Notes: generated by a model not told the origin, from the sequence alone. Numbered from the stretch's first letter, positions 17,913 to 26,544 are shown. The stretch is DNA of 57,386 bases from Microaerobacter geothermalis (GCF_021608135.1 NZ_JAKIHL010000016.1:1-57386); one strand, 5' to 3'. A program made the numbers and translations.

Positions 17913-18332
17913 ATGGCGGAGAAACCGATCATCTATTTCCTTTGCACAGGCAATTCCTGCCGCAGTCAAATGGCGGAAGGATTCGGGAAAAAATATCTCG
18001 GCGACCGTTTTGACGTGTACAGTGCTGGAATCGAGGCCCACGGTCTCAATCCGTATGCGGTTCAAGTGATGCGGGAGGTGGGCATTGACATTTCCAGCCA
18101 GACTTCTGATGTGATCGATCCCGAGCTGTTAAACAAGGCGAATTATGTGATTACGCTCTGCGGGGACGCCAACGACCGATGCCCGATGACACCTCCGCAC
18201 GTGACACGCTGGCATTGGGGCTTTGACGACCCCGCCAAGGCGACTGGTACGGAGGAAGAAAAACTGGCGGTGTTCCGCCGCGTGCGGGACGAGATTGAAG
18301 AACGAATCGAACGGTTAACATCAGGAAGATGA
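17913..18332 (+). CDS. arsC: Arsenate reductase ArsC (thioredoxin-coupled)
   Basis: A 139-residue LMW-phosphatase-fold reductase that turns arsenate into arsenite. The P-loop with the first catalytic cysteine is CTGNSCRSQ near residues 11-19, and the resolving pair is in CGDANDRC near residues 83-90. Length and motifs fit the Staphylococcus pI258/Bacillus type that uses thioredoxin. It is the last gene of the ars operon. Confidence 0.95.
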   Translation: MAEKPIIYFLCTGNSCRSQMAEGFGKKYLGDRFDVYSAGIEAHGLNPYAVQVMREVGIDISSQTSDVIDPELLNKANYVITLCGDANDRCPMTPPHVTRWHWGFDDPAKATGTEEEKLAVFRRVRDEIEERIERLTSGR

Positions 18333-18342
18333 ATAAAAGGCG

Positions 18343-18376
18343 AAGAGGAGTGATTGCGGACTCCTCTTTTTCTTTT
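18343..18376 (+). terminator. Terminator of the ars operon
   Basis: AAGAGGAGT and ACTCCTCTT pair around eight bases and are followed by a T-rich tail. Confidence 0.88.
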
Positions 18377-18438
18377 GAACGGTGGTATACTGGGATTGAA
18401 GGACTGAATGGAAAATATTCGCTGAGGGGATGACATGA

Positions 18439-18621
18439 ATGACTGTGAAAGAGAGTTGCCGAAATTGCGGAGGCACTTCATTTGTCCAAGCTACGGATTA
18501 TGTGAACCTGCGACCGATCAATAAAAAAATGGCCATAGGTTCAGAGAAAATTTACACGGTTTGTCTTGATTGCGGAGAGGTTGTATCCATAAAAGTGAAG
18601 CATCCTGAAAAGTTGAAATAA
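18439..18621 (+). CDS. Small zinc-ribbon-like protein
   Basis: A 60-residue protein with two CxxC pairs, CRNCG near residue 7 and CLDCG near 46, likely binding one zinc. I do not recognise the family. It starts with ATG and precedes the metallo-beta-lactamase lipoprotein by 35 bp. Confidence 0.6.
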   Translation: MTVKESCRNCGGTSFVQATDYVNLRPINKKMAIGSEKIYTVCLDCGEVVSIKVKHPEKLK

Positions 18622-18656
18622 CGTTTACAGAATGGATGGAAAAAGGGGAAAAGGGA

Positions 18657-19862
18657 ATGAAGTATCGGATCACAGGGCTTATTTGGACAATTCTCCTGTC
18701 AGTATTGATTTTTGCAGGATGCACATCCGCTGAGACGAATCAGGAAAGCCAGGAACATGTGACACAAAATACGAATCAGGCAACGCAGGCAAGTGCGGTC
18801 GTTGAAACCCAACATGAGAATATTCAGGACAACCACCAGGTGACAGCAACGTCCCAGGTTCAAGCAACAACCCAGCAAAACAATGACGTACGCGGCGAAT
18901 TGCAAGTGCATTTCATTGATGTGGGTCAGGGAGCTTCCCAGTTACTCATCGGTTCATCAGGGAAAACCATTCTGATTGATGCGGGGAACAACATCCAAGA
19001 GGAAGAAATCGTTGCTTATTTGCGGAAAAACGGCATTCAAAAAATCGATATCCTCGTTGGAACTCATCCTGATGCGGATCATATTGGCGGATTGGACGCG
19101 GTAATCGATAACTTCGAAATCGGCAAAATCTATATGCCCAAAGTGCAATCGAACACGAAAACCTTTGAGGATGTCTTGCTGGCAATACAACGAAAAGGGC
19201 TAAAGGTTTCCACCGCGAAGGCGGGAGTCACCCTGGATTGGGAGCCAGACGCCAAAGTGCAAATGATTGCACCTGTAAGAGAGTACAATGATGATAATGA
19301 CATGAGTGCTGTGCTAAAACTAACGTTTGGAGAAATATCATTCCTGTTTACGGGCGATGCGGAATCCAAATCCGAACACGATATGATAAATTCCAAAGTG
19401 GATTTAAAATCGGATGTCCTTTTAGTCGCCCACCATGGCTCCAAGTCATCGACGACAGAGGCGTTTCTTGATGCCGTACAGCCGTCTTACGGGGTTATTC
19501 AGGTGGGGGAAAATAATTATGGGCATCCCGCTCCTGAGATCTTGGAGCGGCTAAATAAGAGAGGCGTTAAGGTTTACAGGAACGATTTGCATGGGGACAT
19601 TGTGTTTGTTACGGATGGAAAGAACATCAAGGCAAGCCACACGAAAGATGGCAAGGAAGAAGCAACTGCCGCGAGCCGAACGCAGGAGGAAACACGGGAA
19701 AAACAGGGAACACAGGCAACACAGGCAAAAGAAACGACAGAAACCGTGGTTTATAAAAATTGCACGGAAGTGCGGCAAGCGGGAAAAGCACCGCTATATC
19801 GCGGCGATCCTGGCTACAGCCGAAAACTCGACAGAGACGGCGATGGCGTGGCTTGCGAATGA
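18657..19862 (+). CDS. ComEC-like metallo-beta-lactamase lipoprotein with Excalibur domain
   Basis: About 401 residues. A lipoprotein signal ends in the lipobox FAGC, followed by a low-complexity Gln/Thr/Asn linker. The metallo-beta-lactamase domain has HFIDVGQGASQLL, ILIDAGN, the metal site GTHPDADHIGG near residue 140, FTGDAESKSE and AHHGSKSS, as in the nuclease domain of ComEC/Rec2. The C-terminus is an Excalibur-type motif with DRDGDGVACE. So it is probably an extracellular membrane-anchored phosphodiesterase or nuclease. An in-frame ATG at 18636 lies upstream of the signal peptide and is less likely. It overlaps no neighbour but sits 13 bp before the DUF3006 gene. Confidence 0.85.
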   Translation: MKYRITGLIWTILLSVLIFAGCTSAETNQESQEHVTQNTNQATQASAVVETQHENIQDNHQVTATSQVQATTQQNNDVRGELQVHFIDVGQGASQLLIGSSGKTILIDAGNNIQEEEIVAYLRKNGIQKIDILVGTHPDADHIGGLDAVIDNFEIGKIYMPKVQSNTKTFEDVLLAIQRKGLKVSTAKAGVTLDWEPDAKVQMIAPVREYNDDNDMSAVLKLTFGEISFLFTGDAESKSEHDMINSKVDLKSDVLLVAHHGSKSSTTEAFLDAVQPSYGVIQVGENNYGHPAPEILERLNKRGVKVYRNDLHGDIVFVTDGKNIKASHTKDGKEEATAASRTQEETREKQGTQATQAKETTETVVYKNCTEVRQAGKAPLYRGDPGYSRKLDRDGDGVACE

Positions 19863-19875
19863 GGAAAGGGGGATC

Positions 19876-20091
19876 GTGTTGAAAGGCATCGTTGACCGTT
19901 TTGAGGGAAACTTCGTGGTTATTGAAATTGATGGGATTACAAAAGACATCCCGAGGGATGACGTTGATGCAAAGGTGAAGGCAGGCGATTGCGTGGTTTT
20001 GAAAAACGGAAAGTGGATAACGGATGAAATGGAGACGAAAGACAGGGTAGAAAGGATTAAAGGGCTAATGGAACAGTTGTGGGAAGATTAA
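19876..20091 (+). CDS. DUF3006-type small protein
   Basis: A 71-residue protein beginning GTG TTG, reading GIVDRFEGNFVVIEIDG, then a short beta-rich stretch ending VVLKNGKWITDE and a charged helix. This resembles DUF3006 proteins, which are commonly encoded next to extracellular ComEC-like metallo-beta-lactamases, as here. Role unknown. Confidence 0.7.
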   Translation: MLKGIVDRFEGNFVVIEIDGITKDIPRDDVDAKVKAGDCVVLKNGKWITDEMETKDRVERIKGLMEQLWED

Positions 20092-20183
20092 TCGGCAAGC
20101 AAACCATTCATTGACCGTTGAGGCATTGTCATGTAAAATAATGGTCAGAATTGCATAAAAACGATTGTTGTGAAAGCGGAAGC

Positions 20184-20221
20184 ACCGCAGATAACCCATA
20201 GGGTTCGTCTGCGGTTTTTTG
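20184..20221 (+). terminator. Terminator after the DUF3006 gene
   Basis: ACCGCAGA and TCTGCGGT enclose an inner ACCC/GGGT stem and are followed by six T. Confidence 0.88.
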
Positions 20222-20254
20222 CTTTTAAAAAAACAATGAATGGAGATGAGGAAT

Positions 20255-20524
20255 ATGATGACTTGCTCGTTTTGTTCACAACGCTCGCAAATGCTGTTTT
20301 CGCACATGATTCACGACATCGGTCTGCTTTGTATGGAATGCTACTTGAAATTTCATGGTTGTTGCGGCTCTTGCAGTACCAGTTTTTTGCCTGCGGAGTT
20401 AAAACCGAATGTGAATTATCAGTTGAGGGCTAAGTTTGTCGGAGCGGGGGATAGGCATTATGTCGTGTGCGACGAATGTTTTCAACTTATTCGAAATGAG
20501 TTTCCTGAGTTTTTTTCGAACTGA
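20255..20524 (+). CDS. Cysteine-rich putative zinc-binding protein
   Basis: About 89 residues with CSFC, CMEC, CCGSC and CDEC pairs, probably two zinc sites. The pattern is ClpX-zinc-finger-like or reminiscent of small phage zinc proteins, but I do not recognise the family. The start is set by GGAGATGAGG ahead of ATG 20255. Confidence 0.6.
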   Translation: MMTCSFCSQRSQMLFSHMIHDIGLLCMECYLKFHGCCGSCSTSFLPAELKPNVNYQLRAKFVGAGDRHYVVCDECFQLIRNEFPEFFSN

Positions 20525-20727
20525 ATTGCGGATAAATGACAACGATCCTGGAATTTCATTGGACGAAGGGGTAGTGTCCTAATTTTGTTGTTTTAGCGAA
20601 CCCTTCCCCCATTACGCTCCTGGCTGTCAAGAATATTGGCACTTAAGAAATCTATAATAAAACGTCGATATTTGAAATGGAGAGCGATTACGTTCAACTT
20701 TTGATTGCGAATCAGGAGGAGAAAAAG
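20525..20727. other. Intergenic stretch without visible gene
   Basis: About 200 bp holding GGACGAAGGGG and TAGTGTCC near each other and a possible -10 (TATAAT) at 20653. Nothing else is supported. Confidence 0.4.
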
Positions 20728-21273
20728 ATGGCAAAAGAACTGGTGCTGGCATCACTTCGCATGGAGAGAAACCCTATGGCAATTCCGATCAACGACCCTT
20801 CAAAGCTGGGCATTGATCAAAAAATGCTTAAGAAATTGGACGGTCATATAGAACTTGATCCGATGTATGTCATTCCGAAATCCAAGAGGGAGATACTAAA
20901 TCGGCTTGCAGAACAAATCATAACTGATTTTGAAAGCAGGGGGGCAGTTGAATCTCAAGAAGATGAAGACAGGGAAGAAGTGATTGCTCACCGCGTCGTC
21001 AGTATGACGAAAGCCATGTATGAGGATTTTTTGATCGCATTTAAGCAGTATGAACAAAAGTTCTATGGATTAAGGGATGAACTTGTTGACCAGTACGATA
21101 ACATGGTTGAAGAGTTTCGTTCCTTGTACTGCAATGTAACGGGATGCAATGAAGAAGAATGGAACAAAATAAAAAAGAGGATTCCTTCCAAAACCCAGTT
21201 CCGAGACAGTTTCAAAATCAGTCTGGATAGAGCACCATTCGTTCTCACAAGCGATGATCTTGGAGAGGGCTAG
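20728..21273 (+). CDS. Hypothetical protein (unknown family)
   Basis: About 181 residues, mostly charged and predicted helical from composition, with coiled-coil-like stretches near residues 85-135. ATG 20728 is chosen because AGGAGGAGAAAAAG lies just upstream. It overlaps the following frame by 20 nt, suggesting a two-gene unit. Confidence 0.6.
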   Translation: MAKELVLASLRMERNPMAIPINDPSKLGIDQKMLKKLDGHIELDPMYVIPKSKREILNRLAEQIITDFESRGAVESQEDEDREEVIAHRVVSMTKAMYEDFLIAFKQYEQKFYGLRDELVDQYDNMVEEFRSLYCNVTGCNEEEWNKIKKRIPSKTQFRDSFKISLDRAPFVLTSDDLGEG

Positions 21274-21580
21274 TGAGGTTCTAGGAAAAACTCTACAAAA
21301 GGCATTCTCATTAGCACGTTATGTTGACGGCTATAGGGAAAAACCTTTCACAACCGAAGCGAAAGCATTTATTCATAAAGAAATTGGGTTGCTCGACGAG
21401 TTGAATGTCAACGATAATTCCGATGCGAACGAGATCATCGGATATTTTAAAGAAATCAACGATTTCATCACGGAGGGCACGAGTCTGGGAGAACGATCGA
21501 AAGGTGCTGTAAGATTGATCAAGGAAAAAGTTGTGAAGGTGGCTGTTGAGCAGGATTTGTTGAAGATGATCGAACTTTAA
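21254..21580 (+). CDS. Hypothetical protein, coupled to the preceding gene
   Basis: A 108-residue, helical, charged protein without recognisable motif. It starts inside the end of the previous gene, so translation is probably coupled. A strong terminator follows. An interacting pair (toxin-antitoxin or regulator) is conceivable but there is no direct evidence. Confidence 0.5.
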   Translation: MILERASEVLGKTLQKAFSLARYVDGYREKPFTTEAKAFIHKEIGLLDELNVNDNSDANEIIGYFKEINDFITEGTSLGERSKGAVRLIKEKVVKVAVEQDLLKMIEL

Positions 21581-21601
21581 TGAATACATGGCGTGAAGCG
21601 T

Positions 21602-21632
21602 AAAGAGGAGGCAACATTTCCTCCTCTTTTTC
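21602..21632. terminator. Terminator between convergent genes
   Basis: AAAGAGGAGG and CCTCCTCTTT pair around eight bases, followed by T. It serves the plus-strand pair and lies just before the end of the minus-strand pair. Confidence 0.85.
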
Positions 21633-21667
21633 TTACCGTTATCCCGTTGATAAAACTGATTTTTCAC

Positions 21668-22045
21668 TCATCCGCATTTTCCCTTCTTTAAATCCTCTGG
21701 CGTTTCTCCAAGGATCATCCGACAAATGTTATTATAACCCGTCCAGTTATGCTTATGTAGGAGATTTGAAAAATGTTGATAGCCTTCATAGTATTCCGTT
21801 TTTAAAACAAAGAGGTCTTGATGAATCTCCGTGAGTTTGCTTTGATGTCGAATTCCGTTCAAATAGCGTTCCTTGATTTCTACGCCCCTAATCTGTTGAC
21901 ATAAATAACCGAAAGGAATTTTATAACGCTCGGTTTTGTATAGCAGGATAAGCAATTTGTCATAAAACTGTGGATGGCTCTCCTTCATGGATTGAATTAC
22001 AGAATAAACCAACTGCAATTCTTGCAAAGATGCTTCAGCGGGCAT
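21668..22045 (-). CDS. Hypothetical protein (unknown family)
   Basis: A 125-residue protein with aromatic- and Leu-rich helices (YSVIQSMKESHPQFYDKLLILLYKTERYKIPFGYLCQQI). No motif recognised. It follows the 216-residue gene on the same strand at a 21-bp gap, with GAGGAGAAATGAAT ahead of its start, so the two form an operon. Confidence 0.55.
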   Translation of the reverse strand: MPAEASLQELQLVYSVIQSMKESHPQFYDKLLILLYKTERYKIPFGYLCQQIRGVEIKERYLNGIRHQSKLTEIHQDLFVLKTEYYEGYQHFSNLLHKHNWTGYNNICRMILGETPEDLKKGKCG

Positions 22046-22066
22046 TATTCATTTCTCCTCCCATCG

Positions 22067-22717
22067 TTAACCATAAATGGCCCATGGTGTGATCAGTTTT
22101 TTGATTTGTTTAATGACGGATTTCTTTGCTTCTTTTGCTTTGTGGGAACCCATGTTTTGTGTCGCCAGGATACTGTTCAAGACGGCGATCAATTGTTCAT
22201 CCGACAATTCCTCTTCGTATGAAGAAAGATCATCATCTTCCTCGCAACTAACCACTACGTCATCTTCTGGTTCAAAACCGAAATCTGCCCAGTCTGGCCA
22301 AAGAGAAGGATATCGTTGAATTAGTTCATCGTCGGGATCTCTTTCAAAATCTGCAGTAATGGTAAAATGAGCTTCATGCCATTCCATAGGGACAATTTTA
22401 GTGGGGATAAACAGTTTTGTCGGCTCTTTTGTAAACTTGTCCCAACCCCGTTCATTGTATAGGTATCGGCTAAAAACGGTTAATTCTTTTGCGGTTACTT
22501 TTTCAGGAGTGCTTCGTTCATAGACAAGCATTAAACGAACCGCAATCCCCTCTACTTCAAGGATGGTGATTTTCTTGATCCCCTGAAAACGTTGATTAAA
22601 AAACTCAGCCGCCATATAGGTGTCTTCCGCATAGCGATCCAATCCTGTTTCAAGAGCGGTTTCACTCGGTGATTTGAGTTTCAAGTCAAAGTAGAAATAG
22701 GTATAGGATCGGCTCAA
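22067..22717 (-). CDS. Hypothetical protein with acidic segment
   Basis: A 216-residue protein. The first 150 residues look like an alpha/beta domain. Residues 150-175 are very acidic (EPEDDVVVSCEEDDDLSSYEEELSD), and the C-terminus is basic. Family not recognised. GGAGAGATC precedes the ATG. It heads a minus-strand two-gene unit. Confidence 0.6.
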   Translation of the reverse strand: MSRSYTYFYFDLKLKSPSETALETGLDRYAEDTYMAAEFFNQRFQGIKKITILEVEGIAVRLMLVYERSTPEKVTAKELTVFSRYLYNERGWDKFTKEPTKLFIPTKIVPMEWHEAHFTITADFERDPDDELIQRYPSLWPDWADFGFEPEDDVVVSCEEDDDLSSYEEELSDEQLIAVLNSILATQNMGSHKAKEAKKSVIKQIKKLITPWAIYG

Positions 22718-22737
22718 GTTGATCTCTCCTTTCGTTT

Positions 22738-23082
22738 GTTTTTATCTTACCAAATAAGAAATATAAAAACAACAAGAATTATATATTTTTTGCTATAATT
22801 CGTTTCCTTGAAGTTCTTAAATCAACCCTATTTTGTTTGGAACACAACACCATCTGGAGAAAGGCGTGGGAAAAATAACCCAAACGTAATCCAATGCGAC
22901 CATCTTTCGGTTGTTTTCAGGGAAGCAGATCTAATATCGCAACCGTCCAGCAGGCATACCCGCACCTGATACCTTCGACCACAAAAACAGTGATCCAAAC
23001 CATGGAGTTTCAAAGACTTGGAAGAGGTACTCAGGTCGTCGTAAAATGATTGAAAGGAATTCTTTTATGAGGAGAGGGTCAA
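22738..23082. other. Divergent promoter region with no supported gene
   Basis: An A+T-rich segment near 22745-22800 carries TATAAT (22794-22799) on the plus strand. The more G+C-rich part up to 23082 contains a 61-codon minus-strand frame that lacks a ribosome-binding site and resembles no family. I see nothing else. Confidence 0.4.
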
Positions 23083-25170
23083 GTGAAGGCGGTAGAAACC
23101 AATTTATTGAAATTTATGCAAGGCACAAAACAATTCATCATCCCGATTTATCAGCGAAAATATAGCTGGACGATAAAGCAGTGTCGCCAGCTTTGGAACG
23201 ATATTGTGAGAGCGGCGGAAGACGAAAAGATCAAGGGCCACTTTGTTGGCTCGATTGTCTATATCGAACAAGGGTTATATCAAGTATCATCTGTACCGCA
23301 ACTGCTCGTCATTGATGGACAGCAACGATTGACCACGTTGACGTTACTGTTGCTCGCGTTGGGCAAAGCCATTGAGGAGAGCGGACAAACCTTGGAAATT
23401 ACGAAAAAGAAGATCATGAATTACTATCTGGTCAACAGCGAAGAAGAGGGGGAGCTGTATCACAAACTCATCTTGACGCAGAGCGATAAGGACACGCTGA
23501 TCAACTTGATTTTAGACAAAAAACTCCCCGAGGAATACTCCCCGAGGGTGTACGAGAACTATCATTTTTTTGCGGAATCCATCAAAAACAGCGGTATCGA
23601 TCTGAACAAGCTGTATCAGGGAATCTCCAAGCTGATTATTGTAGATATTTCGTTGGATCGCGACCATGATAATCCGCAGTTGATTTTTGAAAGTCTGAAC
23701 TCAACGGGGCTTGATCTGTCGCAAGCCGACTTGATCCGAAACTTCGTTTTGATGAAACTGGAGCCAAAAGAGCAAGCGGAACTGTACAGGGAATACTGGT
23801 ATCCGATGGAAAAAAGCTTCGGGAATCTGACAAATTCCGCTTTGTTTGACCGATTTATGCGTGATTACCTAACGGTGAAGACAGGACGAATTCCAAACAT
23901 TCAAGAAGTTTACTCCAGTTTCAAGGCGTATGTATTTGAGCACAGTGAACGGAGTGTCCAGCAAATTGTCGAGGACATTTATCGATATTCCCAATATTTT
24001 GTGAAGCTCGCCTTCCAGACGGAAAAAGATAAAGAAATCAATGAAGTGCTGACGGATATCAATACGCTTAAAGTCGATGTCTCGTATCCGTTCTTGCTTG
24101 AGGTATATGACGACTACGAGCGTCAAATGATATCCAAATCGGAATTTATCGAAATCCTAAAGCTTGTTGAAGCGTATGTTTTCCGCCGAGCGGTTTGCGG
24201 GGTTCCCACCAATTCATTGAACAAAACGTTTGCGACCCTCAGCAAAGAGATCGACAAAGCAAATTATTTGGAAAGCGTGCGGGCGGCGTTTTTGCTCAAA
24301 GATTCCTATAAACGGTTTCCGACCGATGAGGAGTTCAGGTGGGAACTCATGATTAAGGATGTGTATAATTTCCGTAATCGAAATTACTTGCTTCGGAAGC
24401 TGGAAAATTTCAATCGGAAAGAGATTATTGATATCGAAGCCTATACGATTGAACACATCATGCCGCAAAATCCAAACTTGTCTCCAGAATGGCGGCGGGA
24501 TTTGGGGCCAAATTGGGAAGAAGTGCACAAAACGTATCTTCATACGCTGGGCAATCTGACATTGACCCGATATAATTCCGAGCTCAGTGATCGGCCGTTT
24601 AAGGAAAAACGGGATATGGAGGGCGGGTTTGCCGACAGTCCGTTGAGGTTAAACAGAGAACTGGCCAAACTTGAAACTTGGAATGAGGAGGAAATCCTTA
24701 AACGTGCAGAGCTTCTTGCAAATTTGGCGTTAAAAGTGTGGGAATATCCACAGCTTTCTGAGGATATTCTGGCTAAATACCGAAAGAAAGGCTCCGAACA
24801 TGAAAGTGTGACTTATACGATTGCCGATCACCCTGAATTACAGGGGGATATGTTGGCGTTATTCGAAGAATTGAGCAAACGAATCTGTAACCTGGACAGT
24901 TCTGTCCGCATGGAATTCAAAAAATTATACATTGCTTTTAAAACATCCACAAATTTCGTCGATATTGTGCCGCAGAAAAGCAGACTGCGGTTAAGCTTAA
25001 ATATGCCCTTCGATGAAATTCAGGATCCGAAAGGCATTTGTAAGGATGTGAGCAACGTCGGGCGTTGGGGGAACGGAGACGTTGAATTTGGGGTTTCTTC
25101 TTTAGATGAAATTGACTATGCGATGTTTCTGATCAGACAGTCCTATGAAAGGCATCGGGAAGATGTATAA
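23083..25170 (+). CDS. DUF262/DUF1524 (GmrSD-like) nuclease
   Basis: A 695-residue protein starting at GTG after GGAGAGGG. The N-terminal ParB-like DUF262 domain has FIIPIYQRKYSWT and VIDGQQRLTTLTLLLLAL (residues 17-90). The middle DUF1524 part carries an HNH-type IEHIMPQNP near residue 456, with LGNLTL and KEKRD following. The last 100 residues resemble a DUF5655-type extension. Such proteins include GmrSD, which uses nucleotide-driven cutting of modified phage DNA. A single polypeptide with both S and D parts is common. It opens the defence-like block. Confidence 0.85.
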   Translation: MKAVETNLLKFMQGTKQFIIPIYQRKYSWTIKQCRQLWNDIVRAAEDEKIKGHFVGSIVYIEQGLYQVSSVPQLLVIDGQQRLTTLTLLLLALGKAIEESGQTLEITKKKIMNYYLVNSEEEGELYHKLILTQSDKDTLINLILDKKLPEEYSPRVYENYHFFAESIKNSGIDLNKLYQGISKLIIVDISLDRDHDNPQLIFESLNSTGLDLSQADLIRNFVLMKLEPKEQAELYREYWYPMEKSFGNLTNSALFDRFMRDYLTVKTGRIPNIQEVYSSFKAYVFEHSERSVQQIVEDIYRYSQYFVKLAFQTEKDKEINEVLTDINTLKVDVSYPFLLEVYDDYERQMISKSEFIEILKLVEAYVFRRAVCGVPTNSLNKTFATLSKEIDKANYLESVRAAFLLKDSYKRFPTDEEFRWELMIKDVYNFRNRNYLLRKLENFNRKEIIDIEAYTIEHIMPQNPNLSPEWRRDLGPNWEEVHKTYLHTLGNLTLTRYNSELSDRPFKEKRDMEGGFADSPLRLNRELAKLETWNEEEILKRAELLANLALKVWEYPQLSEDILAKYRKKGSEHESVTYTIADHPELQGDMLALFEELSKRICNLDSSVRMEFKKLYIAFKTSTNFVDIVPQKSRLRLSLNMPFDEIQDPKGICKDVSNVGRWGNGDVEFGVSSLDEIDYAMFLIRQSYERHREDV

Positions 25171-25176
25171 AGGTGA

Positions 25177-25203
25177 AGAGGAGCGATGCGGCTCCTTTTT
25201 TTC
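25177..25203 (+). terminator. Terminator after the DUF262 gene
   Basis: AGGAGC and GCTCCT pair around six bases, followed by a T run. Confidence 0.75.
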
Positions 25204-25290
25204 TCTGATGATATACTGGAAATAAAGGGAACAAGGTGATTGTTTGATCAGCTTATCCTTAAATTAAAATGCAAAAGGGGGAAAGTATAC

Positions 25291-25524
25291 ATGGAGATGA
25301 TACCTAAGGCTGAGCCGCAGAAAATTCCGTTTCAGGTGTTTGAGGAATCGATTCCAAACGAAGGAAGATGGGAATGGATAGGTGGAGAGATTTTTTTCTC
25401 TGATGATGAAATAAAAAAAGTCATTCTCATGCTGGTCGGCCAAATCGGGTTAAGAAAACTGATCAACATCCTCCCCAATGAATCAAGGAACGAGCTTGAA
25501 AGGCTGTTAAGGGATGAAAGTTGA
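25291..25524 (+). CDS. Small protein linked to the Uma2-type gene
   Basis: A 77-residue protein with PFQVFEESIPNEGRWEWIGGEIFFSDDE, which looks like the N-terminal part of Uma2-family proteins, followed by a helical tail. It lies 15 bp before the Uma2 gene. ATG 25291 with GGGGGAAAG is preferred. A truncated copy of its start occurs at 15407. Perhaps one Uma2 protein is here split into two genes, or the small one is a partner. Confidence 0.6.
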   Translation: MEMIPKAEPQKIPFQVFEESIPNEGRWEWIGGEIFFSDDEIKKVILMLVGQIGLRKLINILPNESRNELERLLRDES

Positions 25525-25539
25525 AAGGAATCGAAGGGC

Positions 25540-25953
25540 ATGAGTTTGAAAGACTTGGCGTTTGTGCACCTGTTAACTGAGTTGACTCGCTATGCCAGGG
25601 AGAACCAGTCGGGAACGGTTTTGCCGCGAACGCTGGTTTATATCGAGGAGAAGGAAGTTGCGGTCATTCCCGATATCGTCTTCGTAAAGAGAGCAAGAAG
25701 CGGAATCATCCAGAAAAACAGGATTTGCGGCGTGCCTGATTTGGTGGTTGAAATCGTGTCGAATCCAAGCCATCGTGACAAACTGCTGGACAAAAAGAAG
25801 GATACATATGCCCGATGTGAGGTTCCTGAATATTGGATCGCAGATCCATTTGAAACAACGGTTAGGAAGTATGTACTAAATGAAGGGGCATACCAGGAAA
25901 CAGACAACTCGTGGTTGTTTCCCGACCTGATGGTACAGTTGCCTGATAGTTGA
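25540..25953 (+). CDS. Uma2-family (DUF820) putative restriction-fold endonuclease
   Basis: A 137-residue protein with the family core VAVIPDIVFVKRARSGII, GVPDLVVEIVSNPSHRDKLLDKKKDTYARCEVPEYWIADPFE. Asp in IPDIV, Glu in VVEIV and Lys in DKKK are the expected PD-(D/E)XK acidic and basic residues. The family is widespread with no fixed function; the fold suggests DNA cleavage. A decayed second copy lies at 26545. Confidence 0.8.
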   Translation: MSLKDLAFVHLLTELTRYARENQSGTVLPRTLVYIEEKEVAVIPDIVFVKRARSGIIQKNRICGVPDLVVEIVSNPSHRDKLLDKKKDTYARCEVPEYWIADPFETTVRKYVLNEGAYQETDNSWLFPDLMVQLPDS

Positions 25954-26128
25954 AAAGGGTTGAAGGTTGCACAGGGATGAACAGGAACAAAATAATGGCA
26001 AGAGAAGCCTTGGAAATTATCAATAATGAACAGAGTTGTTCATGCCAAGGGGACTAGCAGGGCAAAAAATCCAGATACGTGATGGTATCTGGAGGAGGAG
26101 AGTGTTATGAAGGAAAGTTTTCAAGTAG
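25954..26128. other. Intergenic stretch without visible gene
   Basis: No frame of useful length and no clear hairpin. It separates the Uma2 gene from two tiny minus-strand genes. Confidence 0.4.
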
Positions 26129-26254
26129 TTACTTCAGTTTTCTTTTGATTTCGCGTTCCAGTTCCTGATGTATTTTTCTGACGGCACGGTTGAGTTCGCT
26201 TTTGATACGGGCTTTTGACATGGATGACGTAAGTTTGATTTTCACTTTAGCCAT
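26129..26254 (-). CDS. Tiny basic protein (41 aa)
   Basis: Reads MAKVKIKLTSSMSKARIKSE and ends in a Lys/Arg-rich helix (REIKRKLK). It follows the 47-residue gene by 23 bp on the same strand, with GGGGGTC upstream, and probably shares its promoter. It might bind nucleic acid by charge; family unknown. Confidence 0.55.
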   Translation of the reverse strand: MAKVKIKLTSSMSKARIKSELNRAVRKIHQELEREIKRKLK

Positions 26255-26277
26255 TAGGCAGACCCCCATGTTCAAAT

Positions 26278-26421
26278 CTAGTTTTTACCTTTTTTTGACT
26301 GTGACAAAACAGAACCAGCAAGCTTCTTGGTTGTATCACTGTACCTGTCACTCTTCAAAACCTTAGATGCTAGTGCCGCCATCTTGTCAGAAGACACTTT
26401 GTTATGACCTTTGGTTGCCAT
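26278..26421 (-). CDS. Tiny basic protein (47 aa)
   Basis: Reads MATKGHNKVSSDKMAALASK and continues to QSKKGKN. AAGGGGGG lies seven bases before ATG and a near-perfect promoter with operator-like palindromes lies upstream, so this is a real, regulated gene. Small plasmid and phage proteins of this look are common but I cannot name the family. Confidence 0.65.
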   Translation of the reverse strand: MATKGHNKVSSDKMAALASKVLKSDRYSDTTKKLAGSVLSQSKKGKN

Positions 26422-26458
26422 TCAGTACCCCCCTTTCCAGATCTTATCATTTGACTTG

Positions 26459-26512
26459 ATTATATAACACTATATATTGTGTGTCAAACGTTTGTTCTCA
26501 CTATATATAGTG
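26459..26512 (-). promoter_or_regulatory. SigA promoter with two palindromic operators
   Basis: On the minus strand TTGACA (26482-26487) and TATAAT (26459-26464) are 17 bp apart, a consensus promoter. CACTATATATTGTG (26469-26482) fills the spacer, and CACTATATATAGTG (26499-26512), a perfect palindrome, lies 30 bp upstream, three helical turns away. The arrangement implies tight repression by a dimeric regulator. The regulator is unknown; none of the nearby proteins is an obvious match. Confidence 0.85.
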
Positions 26513-26544
26513 AAAATATTGAGAGGTTGCTGGTTAAATGAAAG

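Noticed and set aside
22828-23013. 61-codon minus-strand frame before the DUF262 gene
   Set aside because: No ribosome-binding site and no plausible domain; the Cys-rich look is a composition effect.
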